From Cladorrhinum sp. PSN259 (taxonomy: Eukaryota; Ascomycota; Sordariomycetes; Sordariales; Podosporaceae): a DNA stretch of 64,000 nt. Each line of letters starts with the position of its first letter. Within the stretch, counting starts at the first letter, position 1. The position numbers and the translations under genes were made by a program. This document shows positions 1 through 11,466 of the stretch, piece by piece. A model generated the notes under the pieces. That model made no database searches. It saw nothing but the letters and a program-made list of their open reading frames with translations, and was not told the origin of the DNA. The stretch spans positions 1 to 64,000 of the forward strand of contig MU867064.1 in NCBI GenBank assembly GCA_033725935.1. The letters are read 5' to 3'.

Positions 1-206
1 TGGAGGTGTTGGTTGCAGTGGTCATAGTGGGGAGGCACTATAACTTCACTGTAAGCCTCTATAAGCTAGGGGGCTAATATAGCTACCTTTAACAACCATT
101 AATACCTTGGGTTAACCGGCTACGGAAAGCTGTGTTTCCAAATGGTGGGAGGTGGGAGGTGGGAGAGGGAGGACGGAGGACTATATGTTCGGATGCGACA
201 GATCCT

Positions 207-1080
207 TCAAGAAGCCCAAAAGGATCCGAAGGTGGCCGAATAGCCAGCCTTCTCTTTGGCAAGTCGATGCTGCCGTTCTCGATCGTCGAATGGCCACATG
301 AATTTGAGAAAGATGCGGAATTTCGTTATAAAGCGCCACCATCCGCCGAGCTCGTCGATCTCCTTCCGTACTTCTATCCGAATTCCAAGAGGATCAGCCT
401 TACAGCCGTTGCTATCCGACTCGGACTCATTATCGCTGTCGTATCGGGTGCTCTCGCCATTTTCGATATCGGACTGGGTCAGGCTCTCATATCTCCCCCA
501 TGAGGCATGATAGAAAAGGAAGGAGAGTGCAAATAGGCCAGGGGCTCTATAGTAGTAAAAACGATGCCGAATTCCGGGTATGGGGAGAGTGCAGAGGAAG
601 GTCGCAGACAGAGCCAGATGATGGTGAAGAACTAGACAGCGGAGAGAAGAACCTAGCAACCGAGATAGATAATTCCACTTTCTCCAACGTCGTAAGTTTT
701 TCCAGTCCAATAGCGCTGGTGAGAGCAAAGATGCTGATAGAAATTGAGGCGGTAGCGTCTGGGAGTTCGCCTCGACTCTGCGCTTTGACAGTGAGTACGA
801 CAATATCGCCGAGGTAGAGCAAGAATAGGGAGACAAGAAGTGGTCAAAAGCCGGATGGGTGTTTGTAGCTTTTAGTATCCCCGATGCCAAAGAAAAGAGA
901 GAGTAGGGGCTGCGACTGGGATATTGACAAAGCCGGCCAAGGCATAACAACCCCGGAGGATATAAATCAACGGCTCCAGTCCGACGGCCATATCGATTGG
1001 GGTTCCGTGATAAAGCAAGCAGCCAGAACGGACTCGTCGTCAGAGGGACAACGACAAGAAGAGAGTAGGAAACGCACATA
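207..1080 (-). pseudogene. Relic of HMT1-type ABC transporter (N-terminal membrane region and linker), frameshifted and truncated
   Basis: On the minus strand two frames carry pieces of one protein. The frame open at about 547-822 gives a membrane-like stretch (YLGDIVVLTVKAQ, then SISISIFALTSAIGLEK) resembling the five-helix TMD0 of fungal heavy-metal-tolerance/ABCB6-type half transporters. The frame open at 207-510 continues with an acidic linker (YDSDNESESDS) and then GGWWRFITKFRIFLKFMWP, close to the conserved G-N/G-W-W...F-x-I-F...W-P segment just before the first transporter helix in that family. The pieces are in different frames and the first is cut by stops. No transmembrane domain 1, Walker motif or ABC signature follows, so this is a non-functional fragment. 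The minus-strand 290-codon open frame begins at a GTG and fits one piece only. Family assignment is from remembered motif resemblance, not alignment. Confidence 0.45.
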
Positions 1081-1667
1081 GGGGCAAGGGAGGCGCGATT
1101 GCCGGCGTTTTAAAATATTGATAGATAAAGGCACTAACCTGCCAGCAGAATCCCGCGCTTCCTGTCACACCTATCCTGGTCTAAAAACATGCTCCAGCCG
1201 CCATGCCCCTGGAAGCAGGCTCCAGCCTCCTGTTTCCTTCGAACAGATCCCCACATCGTAGCCAATACACTGCATTGCCGACTCCTGCATAGATGCCGTC
1301 TTAGCGTGCTGCAATGTGTGACTCGTGGTGTACGCGCTGCAGCAGAAGTGTCACTTTCGAAGCACCTTGGAGCTGCCCGCTTCGTGCGGCGAAGTTCTGC
1401 AGGAAGCCCAGCCAAAACAAATATCGGCTTGACAAGGGTCTCAGTTTGATCGGATGAACCTGGTAACAAGACCATTTCTTTCGTTATCCTCTCGCTTCGA
1501 GGGGGGGATAGACCGGCCCGCCTTGGGTTGAAGGAGGCTGAGACCTTGACATAAGTGCACTTCATTCACATTAACTTAAGCTGACTACGTAGGGTGACGC
1601 CAGCTACCGTGATCCGCTAAGAGAAGCTCCAAGCTGGGAGTCATTATTGTCTACAACTACTTCATTG
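1081..1667. other. Intergenic, no gene seen
   Basis: An open frame of 143 codons lies on the minus strand (1134-1565) but shows no recognisable motif and no family resemblance. I treat the stretch as non-coding, downstream of the 1668-2762 gene. Confidence 0.5.
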
Positions 1668-2762
1668 TCACCCCGCCGTGATGTCCGAATCGGGAGCCGC
1701 TTCATTGGCATTGGGGTCGCTCCGGTGGCTGCCTGAGCTGGCGAGGTCTTTCCGCATGCTGGGCGGACGATAGCTGCGTCTGCGGGAGTCGTTCTCGGCA
1801 GCCTTGAAGGTTTCTGGTTCTTCGCGCTGAACCCGCTCCAGTTCGCCGTCGGCAAGCTCCTTAGTCTCAACCATACGGCCAGAGATCTTGCCTACTTCCT
1901 CGGCGCACTCACTACCTCGCAAGGACTGATGCGCCGCGTGCTCGCGCATGCTCTGTATGTACTCCAGCCGCTTGTCGAGGTCGTCGTATATATCCTTCTC
2001 CAGTGGGTCAGGCCCGGAAGGGCCCATACCACCTTGCCCGTACACGTCCCTGATCTCCCTGCCAGCTCGCGAGTACATCCGCCCGAGAGCAACTTGCGCC
2101 ATGAACTTGCCTGGTCGTTGCATGCGTGTCGCGCTCAATCGCAAGCTGGGTATTTTGCCTTCAGCTTTACCATCGTTTATGGCAGTTGATGCAGTTTTGC
2201 GCGGAGCAATGGCGCCGTCTGCAACGCTAGGTGTTGGCTCTGCCTTCTCCTCATCACTCTCCTCGAGCCTCTCAAGTTCGGCTAGCTGCTTAATCTGCGC
2301 CACCTTGGCGGCCATCTTCGCCTTTCGCATCATGTTACGGCTGGCACTGACGAACTTCACAAGATCCTCGAAGAAGAGCTGCACGTAGCTGTCGTAGTAA
2401 ACAATGTTTCTACTCCGATACTTGGGTGCCACCCTCTTGGTACTGATGACCGAGTCGGAACGCTGTCGCTTGCGTATCGCCCGAGCCTGCCCAGGTGCGC
2501 GGGCCTGGTTTGTTTGTCGTGCAATGGCTGAGGGTGATTGAGGTTCTGATGGGCTGCCCGGCGTGGGCTGTCCGGCGGCAGGAGCTGCGCTGGTAACGAT
2601 CGGGGCTACCTCTGGGTGCGGAGCATCGCGCAGTCTGGAAAACTCTTGCAGCTCTATCAGCAACGCCAAATACTTTTGGCGTTGTTCGAGTCGACCATCA
2701 AGCGCTTCGAGGCGCTTGAACCAGTCGGGTATGTTTACCGCGAGATGTTTGAGTGCTTCCAT
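1668..2762 (-). CDS. Conserved fungal protein of unknown function, coiled-coil rich
   Basis: Single exon, 364 residues. The open frame continues upstream to 3041, but that part reads as leader; I chose the ATG at 2762, where a family-like N-terminus begins (MEALKHLAV, followed by a charged segment with RLEALDGRLEQRQ). Residues about 55-100 are Pro/Ala/Ser-rich. A basic patch (RKRQRSDS) precedes a conserved-looking core with YYDSYVQLFFEDLVKFV. A charged helix (KMAAKVAQIKQLAELERLEE) follows at about 150-180. A Gly-rich turn with YGQGGMGPSGPDP comes before a second helical stretch, and the C-terminus is polar. No signal peptide, membrane helix or catalytic motif is visible. It resembles a conserved Pezizomycotina hypothetical protein; the basic patch would suit a nuclear location, which is inference. 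Confidence 0.75.
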   Translation of the reverse strand: MEALKHLAVNIPDWFKRLEALDGRLEQRQKYLALLIELQEFSRLRDAPHPEVAPIVTSAAPAAGQPTPGSPSEPQSPSAIARQTNQARAPGQARAIRKRQRSDSVISTKRVAPKYRSRNIVYYDSYVQLFFEDLVKFVSASRNMMRKAKMAAKVAQIKQLAELERLEESDEEKAEPTPSVADGAIAPRKTASTAINDGKAEGKIPSLRLSATRMQRPGKFMAQVALGRMYSRAGREIRDVYGQGGMGPSGPDPLEKDIYDDLDKRLEYIQSMREHAAHQSLRGSECAEEVGKISGRMVETKELADGELERVQREEPETFKAAENDSRRRSYRPPSMRKDLASSGSHRSDPNANEAAPDSDITAG

Positions 2763-4921
2763 TGTTGCCAAGACTGAGTAAACAGGAGCTAATGAGCGAA
2801 AGAAAGGGGCACGGGTTAAAAGAGAGGATGTCAAAGGAGACCAACAAAAGCAAAATGAGAGAATCGAGAGGTCACATTGTTGCGCCTTTGGGTTGAACGA
2901 AGGAATGAGTGAGTGAGGAAGAGGACGGCCTTTGCCAAGTCCAGGCCACGGCTGTAAGAAAGGGGCAGAGGTTGCGGACTTTGATGGACAGCTAACTCTA
3001 AAATTGGCCATTCTGGCGGCACAGAGCTCGAAGGAACTCATCCCACCCTGGATGTTAGCCCCTGCTTAGGTCGGCCAAGTGACATCATCGCATCATGGGC
3101 TCGTAGTAAGTTGCCTTTGTTGACAGTTCCATGAATCCTTTACTGCCAGATAAGGAGGCGGCCGGGAACTAGGGCTCTAGTAGTACTAAGTCTTATAGGT
3201 TCTTAAGATACCGGGATCGTAGGCTGACAAGCGTTTTATATTAGGTTCACGCGCCAATTCCGACTCGATCTTACCCAATTCCCCTAGCATCTCTAACCTT
3301 GCCGTCCCCGATAATATCGCGCCTCCACCTACCCACCAGTAAAATCCATCCGCCGACAACCACTCACATACTTTTAATAGAAGCCCACTAGGCAATTCGC
3401 TGCCGTTGCCGCCGGGGGGAGTTCTCAATATCCCAGCCTCGTACTAGACGCCGTAGCTAGGTTCAGGGCTATGCGAGATACGCTTGAGTTGAATCCAGAC
3501 GTAATAATGTGCCCAGAAGGCTGGCGTGGACTAGGGACTCTAGGTGAACGTGGAATATTGCGTAATCCCTTCTCACGAAGTATCTTTTCATATCATTCGG
3601 ACCTAGGGCTTGTGCAGATGGTAGAAGGGTTCCTGTCAACCGTGAAGAACCAAGACATTTATATCGATATATATACTCACCCTCTGCGCACTATTGCCCA
3701 ACCCTTCTCACCTTCTTAGATCTTCACGAACGATAAGATTGCTAAGGCAACGAAGTCTATTATAGCTATAGAGTTCTGGGTAGAATAAACTAAGATCTAC
3801 TAAATAACTATATATATTAAAAGGGATCTTTCCATTTTCTAAGAGATCTTCTTCAGGTAACTCTAGCAACCCCTAAAAGGCCCCGAAATATTGTCACAGT
3901 TATACCACTTAAAAGTTCAATTTACCCATCGCCATTTACTTGCCAGTCCAACGGGCATAGGTCGCCCAGCGCATAAAACAACACCTGCGTACAGCCCTTG
4001 TAATATAATATAGTCAAGCTTGCTGATGAAAACTCGTAAAACATAAGGGGGCGTTCAGCCGAATCGAAGAAGTTGTCGGGCACTTCTAAGCTCTTCCAAG
4101 CGTCCTTCTGCAACTTAGTTACTAAACAGTAGTATAAAACTTGCCGGTAAGCTCATACCAATTTTTATGTCAACTTATCGCGGTCTACGTCCGCCATAGT
4201 ATGTCACTTACGTCTCGCCGTCTCGGTTTATATCGCAAGTTTCCCATCGTCGATCCTAATAGCGGGGTATTGCGACCGTGGCGGGGCATTGCGGCCGATA
4301 GTGCCCAGTCTTCGGCGGTTAGATTAACTAGGCTGCGGCTACGGAGGTAAACATTATCAAAGTCAAGTGGCGTCGGGTTTGCCCGGAAAGCACGCCAAAA
4401 TACGGGATAGACGGGTCTATAGTAGATAGTTTGGTTACGGTAGGATTGAGATAGATAAGAAGTCGGGGAAGAGGCCGAAATATTTGGTTAGGGGTTATTA
4501 ACTTCTTTATCTTAGGGTCAGGCTATAGCGACAAACACCCTACGGCAATAAGGCTGCCAGCATATAATCAGCAGCATTTGGCCCGCTGCACTCACCACCA
4601 GCAAGTCCCCGGCCAGAGAACTTTATTTGGTACAAACGCACCTGTGGAGTATCAACCCCTGGCGGCAAACTAATGCAGCCAGCAATAAGATCGCAATTGC
4701 GTCTAGGGAAGCAAGGAGTCACAATTAGAGAAGGGTTACCGTGGCCGGCATAGCTGAGAAATATAGGCCCGGGGGTAGGGTGATTGCGGCCGGGCCCACA
4801 GATTTACATCTACCCCCTTCCACCACAGGAATTCCACATGTCAACAACGGATACCTGTCTTTGAACTGATACAGCTACCAACCCTCCAGACAGCGCCAAA
4901 GACACAAGGCCATATTTCAAC
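2763..4921. other. Intergenic; degenerate A+T-leaning block at about 3180-4740
   Basis: The first part is the leader/promoter of the minus-strand gene ending at 1668. From about 3180 the DNA becomes rich in TA dinucleotides (runs such as ctatatatatta near 3810) and reading frames are short. Small open frames at 3922-4113 and 4540-4722 on the minus strand look protein-like in composition but have no family I can name. This texture is what old repeat-induced point mutation leaves behind. The last 150 bp before 4922 are the GRASP promoter. Confidence 0.4.
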
Positions 4922-6141
4922 ATGTTCAACGCCCTCAATCGATTCATATCCCGTTTAGACGGCGATGCCCCTCCAGCTGCCCGGGAGAACCACGGCGGGT
5001 TTGGGTTCCAAGTGCTGCGCAACACGAATCTCGAGCTGGCCATTGAGCCTTGGTTCGACTATGTCGTTGGAATCAATGGGCGCATGATTGTACAGGATTC
5101 ATTCCATGCCTTTGGCAACTTAGCAACTAATACAAGGTTTTTCCTAGGACGATTCCGACCCAGGTCTCTTTGCGCAAGAGGTCCGCAACTGCGCCGGTTC
5201 CTCTGTGACGCTCGGCATCTGGAGCGCAAAGGTAACTCTCGACCCCTTTCTCAGCTCCCGTCTTCTGTAACCTAACTCCTTTTCTACCCTAGGGTCAACG
5301 AACCCGAGCCGTCCACGTCCCAGTGCCAGCCGATACCGCTTCCCTAGGCCTCACCCTCCAATGGACCCCTCTCTCAGTCGTCTCCAACATCTGGCACGTC
5401 CTTGATGTCCCTGCCAACTCCCCCGCCGATCTCGCCGGCCTCCTCCCCTACAGCGACTACATTCTCGGAACCCCTGAAGGCGTCCTCCATGGCGAAGGTG
5501 GCCTGAGCGAGCTAGTCGAAGACCACATCGGTCGCCCATTACGTCTCTACGTCTATAACAATGAATATAACGTCACACGCGAGGTTACCATTCAGCCCTC
5601 GCGGGATTGGGGTGGTGAGGGAGCTCTCGGCTGCGTGTTGGGATACGGAGCGCTTCACAGGCTTCCCGCGCCGCTGAGCGAGCCGGTCAATGCACCCGGG
5701 GAGACAATGTTCGATTATCCAGCAGCAGCAACAGCCCAACACTTCGTACCCGCCGCATCACCAACAGCCGCCTTCTACCCTGCTTCGGCCGCGACGCCAC
5801 CACCACCTTCATCTTCGGCGGACTTTTTGGTCCCTGCTCAGCTAGTAGATCCTTCCCAGGGAGCATCACACCCTCCTCCACCTACCGGTGGAAGTGCTCC
5901 TCCTCCTCCGAGGGGAAAGAAAAAGGAGAGAGCCCACCATCACGCCGGTCCAAATTTGATGGATGATTACTTTGCGGAACAAGAACAGAAGAGCAAGGAG
6001 CTGGATAATGTGCCAACGAGCAGGACCGCGTCACCTTTACCGCCTCCACCAAAATCCGGAGGCCCTCCGAGGGGAGGACCACCTAGGGCTGGGAGCGTAC
6101 CACCTCCACCAGCAGAGCAGGCGGGTCAAGAAGGGGAGTAA
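4922..6141 (+). CDS. grh1: GRASP-family Golgi reassembly/stacking protein (Grh1-like)
   Basis: Three exons: 4922-5089, 5148-5231 and 5293-6141, giving 366 residues. Introns are 58 and 61 bp, GT-AG, both phase 0. The ATG at 4922 opens the typical N-terminus (MFNALNRFISRLDGDAP, then GFQVLRNTNLELAIEPWFDYVVGINGRMI). Two tandem PDZ-like GRASP domains occupy about residues 25-210; the second contains TLQWTPLSV and NSPADLAGLLPYSDYILG. The C-terminal 150 residues are a Pro/Ser-rich disordered tail with polyproline runs, typical of fungal homologues. Family role: membrane tethering at the Golgi/ER exit sites and unconventional secretion. The N-terminal Gly for myristoylation is absent (residue 2 is Phe), as in yeast Grh1, which is N-acetylated instead. 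Converges on the dehydrogenase gene at 6946. Confidence 0.95.
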
Positions 6142-6945
6142 GTCGTGGGGATATTTCTTGTTTTATAGTTCTTCGTTTAGAAGTCTCGGCTCTGCTTCCT
6201 GCTGTTTTAGAAGGTTACCCTTCCCAAAAAGAACTCGATGTGTTCTTCTCTGCACATAGTATTGGTCAAAATGACAGGTGAATACAACAAGTGTGATACC
6301 ATAACATGAAAACGTGCAGTCCTAAACCCAGACATACTTCACAGGTTGAATGTCACTGTGGATCGTTTAAATGGAGATGGTTACTGGCACGCAGTCTCAC
6401 AGTGAAGGTGCTCCGCTGAGATTTTACAGATATACTACAGAATGTTGGGATATGAGAATTTGGCAGCGTGTGTAGATTCTTGAATTGCTGTTTCTGGTAC
6501 TGTAAATACAGAAGTCATATTGAAGAAGGCAACATTGAGGACAGTAGTCTAGTATTTACTCAGCCCCCTAAACCACCCTGAACACTTCGACCGCCAAAGG
6601 CTCGCGATACAAAATAAGCAGCAACAAATACCGACCTACAAATGAGACCATCTACAGACATCATATCTAATCCAGTGCGCGGCAGTTCACAAGGCGTATC
6701 CAAAATCGACCTGATTGCCTGAACAAAATGTGCTGTTCCCGCATGAAATCAAGTCAATTTCTTTTGAGATTCCGAACCCAGCCCTATATAGAAATTGAAG
6801 GTAATGCAATCTAATACTACTAAGAATGAACAGGCATGCTTGCTTCAAGAAACCATCAACACGTATAAACCAAAGTCGGTCTCAATTTATAGATAGTCTC
6901 CCCAACCTGATAAAGCCACATATTGACCTACATACGCAAAACCAG
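6142..6945. other. Intergenic between convergent genes
   Basis: Shared 3' region of the GRASP gene (+) and the dehydrogenase (-). No open frame of note; it should hold both polyadenylation sites. Nothing else seen. Confidence 0.6.
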
Positions 6946-8755
6946 TTATGAATGAGTAGGCATAGCAACATCAGCCTTCTTGCTAATAGCATCGGCACTC
7001 GTCCACATGCTCGTAACAGTCTTGAGCTGAGTGTAAAAGTTGATGCCTGGCTTTCCATAAAAGGTGCTGACACCGCCGCCAGCCACACTTTTCTTGTTTC
7101 CAGTGAAGCTGAACATGGGAAGGGGCACAGGGATGGGGACATTGATGCCCACCTGGCCAGCCTCGATACGACGGCGGAAGGTCTCAGCGGTAGGTCCACT
7201 GCGAGTGAAGATTGCGACGCCGTTTCCGTACTCGTTCTCGTTGATAAGACCAATAGCCTCATCGAGAGTGTCAACGTTGAGGCACACAAGGACAGGGCCA
7301 AAGATTTCCTCCTTGTAGCATTTCATGTCCTTAGTCACGTTGGAGATGATGGTCGGGGCAATCCAGTTTCCGTTGGGGTACTTGGCAGGCTTGAATCCAC
7401 GCCCATCGAGGAGGATGGTGGCTCCTTCAGCCTCGGCCGAGGCGATGAGTGACTCGATGCGCTCCTTGCTCTGGGGGCTGATGACGGGACCAAGATCGGC
7501 ACCCTCCTCGAAGCCACCGTTTACTTGGAGAGTCTTGGCGCGCTCTGCAAGTTCGGGAAGCCAGTCCTTGGTCTCGCCTACCATGACAAGGGTCGACAGG
7601 GCCATGCATCGTTGACCTGCAGCACCAAAGGCAGCTCCCACAACGGCGTTGAGGAACTGGTTCTTGTTGGAGTCAGGGAGGACAGCGGCGTGGTTTTTGG
7701 CACCGAGGTTGGCCTGAACACGCTTGCCATTGGCGGAGCCACGAGCAAAAATGTACTCGCCGGCCTTGTTACCGCCAACGAAGCTGACGGCCTTGATAGC
7801 AGGCTCGTCAAGAATGAAGTTAACGGTGCGGTGAGCTCCGTGGATGACGTTGACCACTCCATCGGGGAAGCCAGCCTTCTGGCAGAGCTCAGCAAGAATC
7901 ATGGCCGCACCGGGGTCACGCTCGGAAGGCTTGAGGATGAGGGTGTTACCGGTGATGGTAGCAACAGGAATGCACCAGAGGGGAATCATCGCGGGGAAGT
8001 CTGCTCAGGTCGGTCAGCTATCACGCTCCTACTGGTCACATAAGTCAGGGGAACCCACTGAAAGGGCAGATAGCAGCCACGACGCCCAATGGCTCCCTGT
8101 AAGTCCTTGTTTCCATATCCTTAGCCACCTCAAGAACCTCCCCCTTGAGCAATTCAGGGGCTGCGCATGCCGCCTCGGCAACCTGAAGTCCGCGCAACAC
8201 ATCACCTTTTGCATCTGCAAATGTCTTGCCCTGCTCCAACGTGATGCTGGCCGCCAATCGGTCCCAGTTCTCCCGGATCAACGAAACAAACTTGAACATA
8301 ATCTGCTGGCGGTGTATCACGCTGGTCTCCTTCCAGCTCTCAAACGCCTTTTGCGCCGAGGCCACAGCTGCCTTGAGCTCTTCATCAGTGTTCTGGGGCA
8401 CACGCGTGATGAGATTGTTGGTTGCTGGGTCGTGCAAATCGATGTGCTGCGTGGTGCTGGAGTTGACGAATTTGTTATCAATGAAATAGGGAGTGTCATA
8501 TGCCTGCTGAAGCTTCTCGTGGGTGGTCGGGAAGTTCGTCGGGGTGCTGGCCAAGCCGTATGCCCCTGCGGTTCCGGCAGGGCGGAGATGTTGTGCCGTG
8601 GCATGTATCCTTCTTGCTGCTGTGGCCGAGGCCGAATTTTTTGACGGGGCCATTCTAGATAGAAGAGCAGGACTCGCTCTTGGGATGCTCGACGATGGAG
8701 AAGAAGCGGTAAAACGGCCGACACTCGAGGATGCGCGGGTTGCTAGACGACGCAT
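6946..8755 (-). CDS. MMSDH: Methylmalonate-semialdehyde dehydrogenase (acylating), mitochondrial
   Basis: Two exons: 8059-8755 and 6946-8000, joined across a 58-bp intron (8001-8058, phase 1) that restores the family sequence ICPFNFPAMIPLW; 583 residues. Start is the only in-frame ATG upstream (8755). The first 60 residues are Ser/Ala/Arg-rich without acids (MRRLATRASSSVGRF), a mitochondrial presequence. The aldehyde dehydrogenase fold follows: cofactor loop GNTLILKPSERDPGA, FVGGNKAGEYI, and the catalytic Cys at about 364 in GQRCMAL. Family role: NAD- and CoA-dependent oxidation of (methyl)malonate semialdehyde to propionyl- or acetyl-CoA in valine, beta-alanine and pyrimidine breakdown. CoA-acylating members lack the general-base Glu of ordinary ALDHs; here NLGAKNHAAVLPD fits that. 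Confidence 0.95.
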
Positions 8756-9592
8756 TGTGTAACTGGACGGAGGAAGCAAAGACAGGGAGAATGGTTCGGA
8801 CGCTGATGATGCGACGCCAGTACGGTAGCGGTAGTGGTGGCTCAAACAACCGGACTCTATTATTAACCCCCGAATGGTATTACTTCTTCGTAGCTGGAAT
8901 TCGCCCCCCGGTCAATAAGGTGCATCAGGTGTTGGAGAGAGTCCCTTTATCCAACCGGACAGCGACATCGCAAGGGGGGAGTGCCGCTTTAAGCACCGGC
9001 TTAGACGCTGGGATAACAGGTGGGAACAAGAGCGAACCACTGGATAAGAGGGGCCATGAGGGGACGTGAGGGGGCGAGAGGTCTGGGAGGTTGTAGGTGG
9101 GGTAGAAACGTCTTCCGCAAAGCCGTTCCCTGCCGAACTCCAATCAAACAGGTCCAATTCCACCTGTCAACTGGGATACATGCCGGGGGAGCTATCGATC
9201 GTGGGTCTGCCAAGACGAAAATCTGGGGTTTTAACAAGAGCGAGCATTGGTGAGCTTCCAACTTGGGGCTGGGAAAGAGGAGTCAATGGATAACAATCAG
9301 CAACCTGTCCACATGACATGTTTTTCATGACAAACTGTGAACAACTGTCATTTCATGTCCAAATAAACCAATATATTTTCAAGTCCTAGAATACAGAGTG
9401 CGCCACAGAGTCCCCGCCAAATACAGAATAAGCAAGTAACGAAGAAAAGAAAAAATTGATTTTGCAATCAGCAGCCATTCATGACGTGCTTCCCCTGTGG
9501 TATTAACCTGCCCAACTACCTCCTTGGTATAATTCTTTTTCCCCTTTCCCAATCTTCCACGCCATCACCATTAATCAAAATAGCAACCTTCC
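8756..9592. other. Intergenic: promoter of the dehydrogenase, 3' region of calnexin
   Basis: Holds the 5' leader of the minus-strand dehydrogenase and the 3' end of the minus-strand calnexin gene. Open frames here start at non-ATG codons or are shadows. No motif I can defend. Confidence 0.5.
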
Positions 9593-11466
9593 TTAAGCCT
9601 TCCGTGTTGTCCGCTTGGTGGCCTCGGGCTTGTTGGTATCAGCGCCCGTCGTGGCAGCCTCAGACTTCGCATCCTTAGCCTTCTCCTTAACATCTGTCAC
9701 AGCCTTCTTGGCAGCTGGGGCAGCAGAGGTGGCAGCGCCGAGAAGGCCAAAGATGACAGCAAGAACAGTAATGAAGGCAGCAGCAAGACCACCGGCAATC
9801 TCAGGGACAAACTTGATGGCCTCGATGGGATCCTTCTTGGCAATGGTGAGGAACAAGTCGAGCTTCTCGGTGATGTACTTCTTGGGGTCATCGAGGAACT
9901 TCAGGTCGCTGGGGGAAGCGGGCTTCTCCTCCTCCTTGGGCTTATCGGCAGACTCCAGAGCCTCCTCAACGGGATGCTTCTTGAAGAAGGTCTCCTCGGC
10001 AAGCTTCTTGGCATCATCAACAGAGTGGCCGACGTAAATATTGTCAAAGAGGATGTTGTTCTGCATGGTCCAGAGCTCGAAGCCGATAGCACCGATGGGC
10101 TCAAAGTTGGCGGGAGTCTTATCCTCGTAATAGTCGGGGTTCTTGATCTTTCGTGGAGCCCAGACACCCTTGTAGGCTGGGTTGTCAATCATTGGGGCGC
10201 TCCACTTACCCTTGTAATCCGGGTTCTTCGTCATGGGCTTGGACCAGGGTCCGCAGCCAGCGACATCGGCACACTTGGGGTTAGGGATAGTGGGGGCAAT
10301 CCAGTCACCATCCTCCTCATCATCCCAATCCTCAGGCTTCTGGGCCTCAGGGTCAGGGACTGTAAGGGGCTCGTTAGTGAGCCAGTCAGAAGGCTGAGTG
10401 GCGTCCTCGTCGACGATCTCGTACGGGGCATCCTCGTCCCAGTCATCGGGCTTCTTAGCATCAGGATCGGGGATGCGAGCCTCATCAACCCAGTCATCGG
10501 GCTTAGTGTCCTTGGGGTCATCAATCTCCTTGGGGGGGTTGACGGCAGGAGAGAAATCCTCAAGGAGGCTGCCGGCCTTGACCTCCTCACCGTTCTGCTG
10601 AATAGCATAGGTGTTGTTGGGATGGACAATAAGAGTGTAGAGCTCGGTAGTCTTCACAATCTTGGCGGAGGGAGGAGTAGTGAGGTGCTTCTCCTCGTAC
10701 TCACCGGTCTTGGGGTTCTTGTGGTTGAAGATGAAGTGGACCTTGTTGGTGTGGCCGCACTTGTCAGGACCGAACATGATAACGTATGGGGTGGCGTTGG
10801 AGAACTCTTCCTGATGAAGAGCCTTGTTATCGCGAAGGAGCTTCATGTAAGCACCACCGCACTCGAGGCCGTCTGTGAAGGGTCGCAGTTAGCAATGGAC
10901 ACACATCAAGAATGTGGAATGACGGGAACATACTCTGAAGCTTGACCTCATATTGGACCACGAGAGCTTTGCCCTTGGGGTCGATCTTCTTGGGGAATTT
11001 GGCAGAAATGGCGTGGTGGGCAGCGGCATTCTTCACCACAAGACCCTTATCGGCCTCAATTCCCTTGTAGACGGTAGGCTCCTCAACAGCCCACTCACCA
11101 ACATACGCCCATTCCTCCTCGGCACCCTTGGTATCTTTCTTAGCATGCGAAGGCTTCCATCTCTTGTCCCAGTCATCCGTGAATTGCTCGAGGAAAGGGG
11201 CCTTGAGCTTGGTAGGCTGCAAGAATGTGTGTTAGTAGACAGATTCGGGAGGCCCGGGCAAGGCTGGAATAGGACCCAATGATGACAGGTGGGAAACTCA
11301 CAGTGAAGGTTGGGAGCGCAGGGATGGGCTTTGTGGATGGCTCGGCGACAGTGCTGGAAGAGCTCTCGTCCTTGAGCACCTTCTGGTGATCACCGTGGTC
11401 ACCGTGACCGTGGACACCGGCGGCAAGGATTGCTGCACTGGCAGCAGCGGCAACGGGGAACTTCAT
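9593..11466 (-). CDS. cnx1: Calnexin, ER membrane lectin chaperone
   Basis: Three exons: 11302-11466, 10934-11216 and 9593-10872; introns of 85 bp (phase 0) and 61 bp (phase 1); 575 residues. Signal peptide at 1-20 ending AAGVHG. Lectin domain segments: EEWAYVGEWAVEEP, NGLECGGAYMKLL, MFGPDKCGHTNKVHFIFNHKNP. The P-domain shows four motif-1 repeats of the type DPxAxKPDDWDE (about residues 270-345) and motif-2 repeats of the GxWxxPxIxNPxYKG type (about 350-400). Conserved Cys pairs are present (ECGG/DKCG; PKCADVAGCGPW). One transmembrane helix lies at about 507-531, followed by a 44-residue basic cytosolic tail ending TRKA. Family role: binds monoglucosylated N-glycans on nascent glycoproteins in the ER lumen. 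Paired ACGT-core motifs upstream are described separately. Confidence 0.97.

Noticed and set aside
207..1079. Minus-strand 290-codon open frame as an intact gene
   Set aside because: It starts at a GTG, and family resemblance switches to another frame in its upstream half, so it is better read as a frameshifted relic.
1134..1565. Minus-strand frame of 143 codons
   Set aside because: No motif and no family resemblance; length within chance expectation.
2763..3041. Upstream extension of the 1668-2762 gene to 3041
   Set aside because: The first codon there is not supported by family-like sequence; the region reads as leader, and the conserved-looking protein starts at the ATG at 2762.
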